Shown piece by piece: positions 48,501-57,675 of a stretch of DNA of 64,000 nt (position 1 is the first letter of the stretch; the number at the start of each line of letters is the position of its first letter). The stretch comes from Yamagishiella unicocca. Lineage: Eukaryota; Chlorophyta; Chlorophyceae; Chlamydomonadales; Volvocaceae. The notes beneath the pieces were generated by a model. That model was given only the letters and a program-made list of their open reading frames with translations. It was not told where the DNA came from and did not search any database. The stretch lies in assembly GCA_003116995.1 (NCBI GenBank), contig BDSL01000027.1:978754-1042753 (forward strand), read 5' to 3'. Position numbers and translations under genes: made by a program.

Positions 48501-49294
48501 AGGAGAGGCGCGGCAAGAGGGGGGGAGTACATCTCGAAGGGGCTCTTCGCGCGGCTATGTTACGTCCGTTGCCGACCGCCGCCACGCCCACGACATGCTA
48601 CCCCGTTGAGCTCTCCCAGATTGCCGAGTCTCCACGCTACCTTATCCCCCAAGCCCTAATGGCTGCCCTCCCGCCCCGCCCAACTACCCAACCACCCAAC
48701 CACCCCGCCTGCCGTACAGGAGGCCAGCGAGACCTACCTCAAGGGCATCCTAGGCTTCGACGAGGTGCCCAAGGTGGGTGGGTGGGTAGCTAGGACGTGT
48801 CTGAGGTGCCCAAGGTGGGTGGGTGGGTAGCTAGGGCATGATGAACGTGCCCAGGGTACCGGCCATGAGGGTAAGGGTTCTGCCAAACGCAAGGGGGGCG
48901 TCAGGGTCGGGGTTTAGGGTTTCGTGGTAACCCGTAGGGTGCGGGGTTGTGCGTCTGTCATTCACTTCTCCTTCGCCCCGGCCATCCTGCGTTGACGTGT
49001 GCTGGTGCCATGTTGTTGCTAACGCACTCTTGGCGCACGCAGGTCAGCACCGACTATGTCAACGATGCCCGCAGCTCGATTGTGGACGCGGCGTGCACAC
49101 AGGTGGGGGGGAGGGCGTAAGGAAATGGTGGGTACATACTGGCGTGGATTCAAGCCATGAGTGCGACCTGGTCTCCTGTGGTGTTGCAGGTCATCGACGG
49201 CACCATGGTCAAGATCTACTCCTGGTACGACAACGAGTACGGCTACAGCTGCCGTATGGTGGATCTGTCCAAGTACGTGGCGGCCCGCATGTAA
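45508..49294 (+). CDS. GAPDH: ArsJ-type glyceraldehyde-3-phosphate dehydrogenase, 12 exons
   Basis: Exons: 45508-45550, 45623-45739, 45902-46005, 46383-46556, 46713-46790, 46943-47011, 47581-47630, 47884-47959, 48246-48359, 48720-48773, 49043-49102, 49190-49294 (TAA); phases agree, 347 residues, the normal length. Landmarks: Rossmann NGCGRIGRLAFR, catalytic [10 protein letters not shown] (Cys162), general base [10 protein letters not shown] (His189), [20 protein letters not shown] and [20 protein letters not shown]. The segment from [15 protein letters not shown] to the end tracks the GAPDH encoded beside arsJ in bacteria. Ordinary glycolytic enzymes instead have AAKA after STG, and DWRGGR where this has SDLRRAR. 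In the bacterial system this enzyme uses arsenate to form 1-arseno-3-phosphoglycerate for ArsJ. No transit peptide is visible; cytosol likely. Whether it prefers arsenate or also serves glycolysis cannot be told from sequence. Confidence 0.93.
47030..47345. repeat. ~32-bp purine minisatellite in GAPDH intron 6
   Basis: About ten copies of a G/A-only unit (GGAAGAGAGGGGGGAAAGGA followed by GGAGAGGGGGCA), with GAGACGGGG variants. It starts about 20 bases after the donor at 47012. The strong purine/pyrimidine strand asymmetry could favour R-loops or triplex DNA. Confidence 0.88.
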
Positions 49295-49618
49295 GGCCCA
49301 GATGGCTGGCGGAGGGGTGTGTGCGTACAAGGTGTACTGCGATGTACGACTTTTGCTGGCAGTGAGGTTTTGGCTTTGGAGCTCTTCCAGACCGTGAAGG
49401 CGCTGTGCGTGGGATCCCGTTGCCGAGATTAGACTAGGATTACTTGATTTATTTGGGAAGAGGCATGGTGGTTTTACCAAGCTGGGAGGACTCGGAAGGT
49501 AGACAGGGCGGATGATCCTGTCCTCCGCTCCTCCAGTTGGCTTCATTTACCAGCAGCCGCTGGACGGCTGTTGCCCTAAGCCGCTTGCTGGAGCTTCGTA
49601 TAGTTTAGTACACCTTTT

Positions 49619-49623
49619 TGTAA
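49619..49623 (+). terminator. TGTAA poly(A) signal of GAPDH
   Basis: TGTAA lies about 325 bases after the GAPDH stop in a T-rich context (CCTTTTTGTAAAGC). This matches the volvocine polyadenylation signal in sequence and position. Confidence 0.6.
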
Positions 49624-51744
49624 AGCATATTTGCTCAACGGAGTTGTCCCCACCAGCCTTTCTTTCGTAGAGACATCTGTATCAGGCCTGTTTACCTCCA
49701 ACAACCAGCTGGGATACGCGTGACTTACGAACCATATGCGTGCCTTAACCTGGTGACATACATCAAGTAGGGTTTTTCCCAGGCCGTTGGCTAATCTTCT
49801 GGCCCATGTTAGGAAACGTTAGGCACGCAGCACGACAAAGACTTAAGTGTTATTATCACGTATGAAATCGCATGCGACCCTACCCTGATGCAATGATGGG
49901 AGGCAGAGGCCTGCCCTGATGCAAGGGTGGGAGGCAGTGACAACACTAGGTTGCATTGTCAGTTTTACATGCGCCGTTCGGAAGGACCACATTACTGTGA
50001 TCCTCATGTCCGACCTACGTCCTGCACACTCCTTCCAGTGTCCCCTTTCCAAAACTCCGCCCTCTTCGGCACGGATACGACAATTCCTCACGGCCACTTC
50101 TGCGCACCGGATCGGCGCAACGCAGAAGGCCAGAATCATACTACTACAACATTAAGCCGGGTCGCCGGCACTACCGTGTTGGTCTTAAGCGCGTGCGTGC
50201 AGCACACAACGCACACACGAGGCATTCTATGCGCGCCTTGCGGAGGAGCAAACAATCAGCCCTTCCACACGACACGGGACACATTCCAAGCATCATCCCG
50301 TTCTATTGGTGCCAGCGCAGGGGCGCCCGCATGGGATAATGATGCCGCTGAAGAATGCTCCTGCACGCAAACAACAAGGTTCTAGCGAGAAGACACCCAA
50401 CTACGGCCCCGAATCCAAATTCAGTCCGGGAGCTCGTAGGCTCCAATCAAAGGTGACAGCGACGAGGACTCCTGCGTGCCAAGCTATGTACATACAGGTG
50501 GGTGTGCCCCTACTCGCCTGCACACGAGCAGGCGAGGGCTACGGCGTATTGCTGCGGAGCGAGGGCGCCCGTGTCACATGCTCTCTCTCACCGCTCTCCG
50601 CACACCAGTCACTCGCACTCACACAGACGCGAGAAGCTTAGGACCACAGGATGGTCCGCCCAGGACAACACTTCGTCATCCTCATCCCCTTAACATCACC
50701 GTCATCTTCCGGCTGCAACAGCCCTCCGCTAAGTAACTAGCCTTGTCCTTATCAAGCTTATCGAACACAGTAGCGACCGGCGGAAGGTTGATCATCTACA
50801 TACCGAAGCGGTGACACGGAATCACATGTGTGAGACCCACGTGCACGTGTCAAGTAGTCCCAAGTGCGCCGCGGGTTTAGCGCCGCGCGGGTGGTGGCAG
50901 GGGAGCGTGGAACAGGACGGTAGTGCCCTTTCCACGAACACCCAACAGTGTGGTACAGATCAAGGGCTGCACGCACGCGTGCATAACCCGCGCGCCTTCG
51001 CAATTGACCTGTCGGAAATCCTAATACAGAAACTAACAAACGCTGTACAACACAACACCGTGCTACTGCGCACACTAGTGTGGAGTGGGAAGTCAAATGA
51101 AGGCGATGTATCCTGCTGAGAACGGCCAGTCAACCTGTTGTCCCAGCTTCCTAACCGCATCGCTTCCGCAGCCAGGCGCAGGAGCCTCTCACGGAAAGTG
51201 AGCTCATTACCGCAAGATGGATACAACCCGAAGGGAATGAAATCCGGCTCGGCCTTTCGGCGCGCTGCGCTGCAATCACGCGTCAGGAAGCAACAAATCC
51301 AACAGTGTCCTAACCGAGCAAGCAGGCAACCCCAACACTACTACAATGGGATCTGTTCGCACCGTCCCCCTTCCCCAGATATCCCCTCCTCTACTCTTAC
51401 TCCACTCCACCAACTGCTGCCTAGTCGCCTTTATTGGAGAAAATAATAAAGTTGGGTTCTGCGATGACATTACGGTTCAGCAGTGGTGAGCAGCACCCCG
51501 TCTTCGCCTGGCTGCCCCCTTTGCCCCCTCCTCCCCTGCAGATGTTGCAGGGCGGGGCGCAGGTGGTCCACCCGCCAACTGAACGTTGTATGCCGTACAT
51601 TGGCGGGAAGGAACTGATCGCAGCGGCGAAGACGTGGTTATCTGCTCCAAGGACATGCAAGCTTGTTGAACGGCTGGCTGGCTACGTCATGCTTGCCGCA
51701 TCGGCGGCGGCTGTGCTCATCCGAGCCCTCGCCACTCCCGCAGC
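49624..51744. other. Intergenic region between GAPDH and the 727-residue protein gene
   Basis: About 2.1 kb without a recognised gene. A short imperfect tandem (CCTGATGCAA(T)GATGGGAGGCAG) lies at 49882-49938. Open frames up to about 150 codons at 49927-50385 lack motifs and splice partners. The region is less GC-rich than the genes. Confidence 0.6.
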
Positions 51745-54463
51745 TTAATGCCGACGGCGAAGCTGCAGCTCGGCCAGCGCGGTGGCGGTGGCCTTGTCAT
51801 TGGTCTGGATGAAGAAGGCACCCTGCTGTTGCTGTTGCACAGCTGCGAAGGGGCTGATATTGGACGCAGCCGCAACCGACGACGCGCAATCTGCGAAAGC
51901 CAGAGGGCAGCCCGCGGAGGACGACCCAGAGGACGAGCCCGAGGCCGTCATGTACGCGTGCTGGTTTCGGAGGTCCGACATGTGCGCCCAGAAGACGTGC
52001 ATGACGCTGGACGCGGCGGCGATGGCGCGAGCGACGGCGCCGTGGCCCTCGTTGGCGGACATGGGCAGGTCGGAGCCGTGGCCCGTCAAGTGCTTGCGAG
52101 CAGCGGAGAAGGCGCGGCGGCAGCGGCGCCAGAGGCACCGCGTGAGGGCGACCCAGTGCAGCGCCAGGGACGTGCCCTCGTGCCGCATAGCCCGGCCGGA
52201 CGCCATCATGTCCTCGACGATGGCGGCAGCCACGAAGACCGCCACGACCACCACTGCGACCAGCGAGAGAGTGCACACGTAGTCGAGGACCTGCCAAGAG
52301 CCGCTGCTGGCAACCAGCGAGGAGGAAGAGACGGAAGCGGAGGATGCCTTGGCGGCCGTCTGGCGACGGTGAGGGTCCGCGGAGGAGGGGGACCGGCGGC
52401 GAGCGGCGGCGGCGGCAGCGCCGCGGCTGCCCTTGGCCCCCTCAGCCAGCAGCACGCGCTCCACTTCAGTCCGACGCTGCGAAGGGGGCACCTTGGGCGC
52501 GGCGGCGGCGGCTGCAGCAGCAACGGCGGCGAGGGTCTCCTTGGTAGGAGCGGGCTGCTGCTGCGAGGCGGACTGGTGGCGAAGGCGCTGGGCACTCCCG
52601 GTGGCTTGCTGCTGCTGCTGGCTGGCCTGGCGCGAGGCGGTGGGCATGGAGGCGACCTCAACGCGGATGCCGCCCTTGCTGTTGGTGCGGGCCTTGGAGC
52701 CGCCGGTGGACTTGCCCTCCCCGCGGACGAGCTCACGCTTGCGCGCAAGGGCAGCCTCGCGTGCCGCAGCGTTGGCAGCCTGCTGGGCAGCGACGCGCTC
52801 GGCCTCCTGCTCCGTCATGGGCGGTCGGCTGGGGCCACGAGGCGAGGCGTCCTTGGCGGGCTGCTGCTGCTTGGCGGGTGCGGGCGACTCGGCAAATTGT
52901 ACGACGCGAATCTGCGGATCCGGCGAGGGGGTCTGCGGCTCGAACCGCATCTCGAAGTCGGCCTTAACGCCGGCGGTTGTGGGGGCAGGCGCAGGGGTTT
53001 GAGGCTGGAAGCGCATCTCGAAGTCAGCAAGCGGTTTGCGGACGCTGGGGGCGACTGGGAGGGGGATGTCGGAGCCGGTGTGCATGCCTCTCGAGGTGGG
53101 GGGCACGGGGAGGGGGATGTCTGAGTCGGCCTGGGCGGCGCTGGAGGCGGGGGCAGGAGATGGCGACTGAGGCTGGAAGCGCATCTCGAAGTCGGCGCGC
53201 GGGATGCGGGGGCTCGGGGCCGCTGGCAGGGGTATCCCCAGGTCGTCCGTGGCGTGGTTGTGCTCTGCATGGATGGCAATAGCAGCACGTGGGGAGGTAA
53301 GTAAATGAGCGTTTTAGCGCGTTGCCGTACGACTTCTTGCGTCCTGCGCATAGCCAGCTACAGTACTGCGAAAAAGCGACCCAGTGGCGACGTGATCTGG
53401 GAGGCGGCCGCTCTTCCCTAAATATAGAGGCAGAAGGCAAAGTATCTGTCGTGCACTTACCGCTAAGGAAGGCGTCCTGCACCTCGCCAAGTTTGCCCAT
53501 AGTCGAAGGATCAGCCCGCACAGTAGCGCGCCTGGGCTTCGCCATTTGCTCAAAAGCACCCTGCGTCATGGGTCCGTGCGATACGAGCTTCTTCTGCACC
53601 GCCTGCTGGCTGGTGCTAGTGTTGTCGTCCATTGGGGAGTCGGTGGCACCTGGCATCGCCGCCACAAGGCAGTCAGGGCCCGTGCAGGTTGGAGTAGTGA
53701 CCACAGACGCTGTTGAGGACCGAGAGAGCTTCATAGCAGGCTTGAATTCTGCAGCCAGCACGCGGTTGACCCCGTTGTTAAACGACCCGACGCGGGAGTT
53801 CGTTGCAGTGAACCCAGTGACCCCGAGATGCGCAGATTACCCACCTTGTACAACTGGTGACGCAATGCAATCTTTCTCGCGTGTCAGGGCGGCTGGGCTG
53901 CAAAGCTCGATGCCTGCAACGACAGTCAGCAAAAGCGACGCGGGACGCTTTCAGGCACGACTGGCTTGCGGCTCAACTGATTCAGGTTCTATACACATTG
54001 AGACACACCATCAAAGCACAGGGTGTCGTCCAGCCTCTGCCAGCAGGCAAGCGGGTCAAGGATACATGCGTACATCGCAGCCCTTACCAGCTGGCGCCTT
54101 TAGCTCGGACTCGTCCTCGGGCTCGGATTGTAGAATGCGCTGCAGGTGGCTTGAAAAGACATCCTGGACAAGGCAATCCGAAAAGGTCAGCCGGCGCCAT
54201 TGTATACGTGGCGCCGAACCGGGCGCGGGAAGGAAGTCGTCACACACCTTCTTAACGCCACCCAAATGAGCGTCTGTGACAAGCAACTTTTGGAGGGCAA
54301 CCTGTATACGCAAGCAATGATGCGCGTAAGGATACCGAATATCCGGGGACGCGTCGGGGACGCCGACAAGAAGCTGGGGATTGCCAAGGCGCACCTGGGC
54401 CACCGCGTAGCGTGCCGCTAACACGCAGATCAGGACACATAAGCGCGTTAATTGGCGCGCCAT
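51745..54463 (-). CDS. Unrecognised 727-residue protein with repeats and a membrane segment
   Basis: Three exons with agreeing phases: 54463-54088, 53748-53461, 53264-51745 (TAA). I do not recognise the family. The N-terminus (RLCVLICVLAARYAVA) looks like a signal peptide, and several cysteines follow. The middle holds repeats: ADFEMRFQPQSP, ADFEMRFQPQTP and ADFEMRFEPQTP, interleaved with DIPLPV motifs in a Pro/Ala-rich context. Then come a basic Ala/Gln/Lys-rich stretch (TEQEAERVAAQQAANAAARE, probably helical), a Ser-rich segment, and a hydrophobic helix VCTLSLVAVVVVAVFVAAAI at about residue 590. The C-terminus is basic and Ala/Ser-rich. The layout suggests a type I membrane protein with a long disordered lumenal region. 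The opposite strand is also open across the last exon, but the splice-consistent signal-peptide reading favours minus. Function unknown. Confidence 0.65.
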
Positions 54464-57400
54464 GCTTTGAGTTGTGACAAATGGAAGAAGGTTGGTTACT
54501 CGGGGTCCTTTACAGTTGTTAACAATCAGAGTATATTAATGTAACGCGAGGAGGGAATAAATATAAGGTATATGAGTTTGACGATTAGCTGTGTGATCGT
54601 AGGCTTTGGTGTATGAGGGGGACGTGGGCTGGCGTGGACTATGTACCCGACGTACTCGGAGCTGCGAGAACATGTGAGACCATGCCGTACAACCAATCCC
54701 GACACCATCCACGAAAGGATGAGAGTCACACAATTCCGCATATTCCTGAATTGCTTCCTTTATACAAGTCCATCTCATTATCTCAAATCGTTTGGGTTTG
54801 ATCGCGGACGAAGCGAGTGGCAAGCAGCAATATCCAGCTGTTATGTAGCGCAGCACGCCGCCACACCGCATACTGTAGCACCCGCAATCTCTACGTTATT
54901 ACACCTTGCTAAAGACGGCATTGCGTTTACTTCTTTGATTGTTATACGCTTGCTTCTTTGAGAATGGCACGTGCCAAGCCTGGAAGAGAGGTTAACAACT
55001 CCCTGGCCTCAATTCATTCCTAATCATAGGATTGTTAAACATCTTGCTACGGACTAAACAGGTCCCTGGCCGAGAGGTTACCTGGGCGGCTCTCATTGGT
55101 CGCACTTTAGTGACAACACCCAGTGGTCGCACTTTATTAGGCACTGGTCCTGACGTGGCGGGAAAAGTGCATTATTTGCACGCACGCGTTGCGTTATCAG
55201 CACCAGCGCAGCGCACGGCGCTCTTAATCATCCTGCTTATGCTCAGAGCGCCAAAACTCCCGTAAGCAAAATGAACTCCTTCCAAACCACCATGGCATCC
55301 CCGTCTCAAGGTTCCCGGTTGCAATCTCCCACCTGCATGCTGAGTACAAGATCGTAGGACTTTGGTACCCTCAGGTATCGAAGCCGACCCAGACACGCTA
55401 TGACGCGCACCGCTTACAAGAAAGGAGTTCGGGGAGGGAATGTCTTGGTCCATACTAGGCTGCTTGTCAGTCATCCATCGCACCAGTCACTTCCATGGCT
55501 GCTATCTTTGGTAAGTACATCGCATCGCTGCGCCAGGCATTTTGGCATATGAAAGGCCCTTGATCAGGCTTGATTGGGCTTGATCCACCGACATGGTACT
55601 GGGGCAGTCTGGGGGCGCGCACAGTTGTCCAACTGCATACCGCACGCGACGCACGGCGGAGGCACAAAACAACTTAAGGTTAAGGTGGTAATAAAAGCAT
55701 GGGAAAGCCGAGATGGACGCGTCACTGCTTACATCAGCTATCTGGTGGCTATGGCCAAGTGCTCTCTCCTTGAACTTCTGTCATTTTAATGTTCGGCGAT
55801 GCATGCGTCCTCGATACTTTTGGGGTTGGAGCCTCGCTTGCTGGTGATTATAATGCGCGAGGTGGTGAGGGACGGTATGACCCAAGGTTCCGTGCCATTT
55901 TGAGGCATTCAGGGACACCGTTATCGCTGTAGGATTCTAGGCCTGAGGCTCTGGGTACGTTGTGGTAGCAGCGCAGCACATCCGCTCCGGATGGAAGAGT
56001 GCTCGAGCCGCATGCGAAGCACACTGAAGCACATGTGACGGTTGCATGACGTAGGATGATGCCACATGATTGGATCGTTGCCATCCTTTGCCACAGCATG
56101 TAATCGGCTGTAGTCCAGCTGCGCCAGCTGCTGCTCCTGGGCCTTACAACTAAGCCGGTACCAGGCGCGCCGTACGTAATGACCCTGTCGTACCGTCATT
56201 TCCGAAGTCGTTGCAGTTACTACTCCCCACTGCTGAGCGGGTACTGGTGTTTCGCACACGCTGTGTCGATCACCCGTTCTGTCATGACAGCGGTGAACCC
56301 TAGAAATCGGCATTTTCGGTCATTTCGTGACACTCCCTGCCTTTTCGAGCCTGTCCAGACCATCCCGCCTGACCCCGCCGATGGCGCATGACGTACCGTC
56401 ATGGTACGTGGTTGCCTCGATTGCCATGCTGGTAAGCACTCAGCAGCAGCAGACGGTCAGTCCCGTGGCCAAGCATTAAGCCGCATAGCCCTCAGGACTA
56501 GCAAGTGCTGCGACAACAGGTGGAGCAATGCGGTCCCGAGAGGCAGCCATGCACACTTACAGGATGCGGTGGCGAGATCGGGCCCATATTATCCACCAGC
56601 TCCCACTTTTCCCCAGTGCCTCGCGTTGAAAAATCCACGTGCTACAACGACCCTCGCACGTGCAGGTCGCAAAGTCGAGGCACCTCTCGACCGCTGCCGA
56701 TGGCGCTGACATTGTTGCACTCTTTGTGGTGGCCCTGCCCACTGCGGTGTGTATGTTCACACGGCACGGCAGTGGGCAGGATCATCACAATACGGTCGCC
56801 GGCGCCAGCCCGCCCGTAGGAGGAGAACGCACACGCGACAGTAGGCAGGACCACCACAAATAGTCCAACAATGCTAGCGCCATCCGCGGAGGCTGGGAGG
56901 CGGCTCGACTTCGCGCGTTGATCACGCGGGCCCTTCACGGCTCGAGGCCGTGGTAAGCGCCACGTAAATGACATAAGTCTAAATTACTCTGACGATTGGT
57001 TACCAATAAAGGGCGTGCGGTAGTATCATATGTTTTGTGGCGTTAAAGCCTAGAGCCCGCCCTCCAACCTGGCGGCAGCTATACGCAGCGAGGCTGATGT
57101 TGTAAATCATCGACATTGATCCTCAGTAACGAGCACGCATTTGCGTTGGTTTAAGCCGAAACCGTAAACGAGACAGCATGCAAACATTTTGATATGGGCT
57201 GAAGCCTGCAAGTTGCATTCCAACGATGCACAATTGACTCAATCGAAGTAAGTTTTGTGTTGGAGACCTTCGGGGTGTGTCTCTCTTCACCGACCGTGCC
57301 GTACAGGCCAGCTGTGAGACCTCCTTGCTTGGCACGATGCCCACAATCAGTGCAAGAACTCCATCTAGGATACGTATGATCTAAAGGAAGTTTCTGAGGA

Positions 57401-57675
57401 CCCCACCTTTCGATGAACGGAATGTGACTCCTCTTGTTATCTGAACGATGTTTGACTCCAAGGGTAGAAGGTCGAGGCAGTTAGGGTGCTGAGGTCTAGG
57501 GATGTATGCCAACGGGGTCACCCCGCGCAGCAGGAAGGAGCGCAAGGTTTCCTTAGTCTTCCGTCACCCAAATGATGACAAGGTAGCCATTTAGGCCTCG
57601 TCTGGGAAAGGGCGCAACAAACGATCGGTGCTTTGACACCTCTGGCTATACATCGTGGTCTTGCTGCGATTACAG
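54464..57675. other. Intergenic region with short frames and one inverted repeat
   Basis: About 3.2 kb. No frame exceeds about 130 codons and none shows a motif or splice-linked continuation. The imperfect inverted repeat at 56668-56925 is listed separately. The unidentified first exon(s) and promoter of the WD40 gene should lie in the last part (about 57.0-57.67 kb). I could not define them, because the short WDR48 N-terminus is weakly conserved. Confidence 0.5.
56668..56925. repeat. Imperfect inverted repeat, arms about 75-85 bp
   Basis: The left arm (56668-56742: GTCGAGGCACCTCTCGACCG, GATGGCGCTGACATTGTTG, TTTGTGGTGGCCCTGCC) is about 80% the reverse complement of the right arm (56840-56925: GGCAGGACCACCACAAATAG, AACAATGCTAGCGCCATC, GGCGGCTCGACTTCGC). 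The spacer of about 100 bases contains its own palindromic part around TGTATGTTCACACGG. No open frame or target duplication is evident. It may be a decayed MITE or foldback element. Confidence 0.6.

Noticed and set aside
51748..53124. A 458-codon plus-strand frame opposite the 727-residue protein
   Set aside because: Gly/Arg-rich without motifs or splice partners. The minus strand gives a three-exon model with signal peptide, ordered repeats and a membrane helix.
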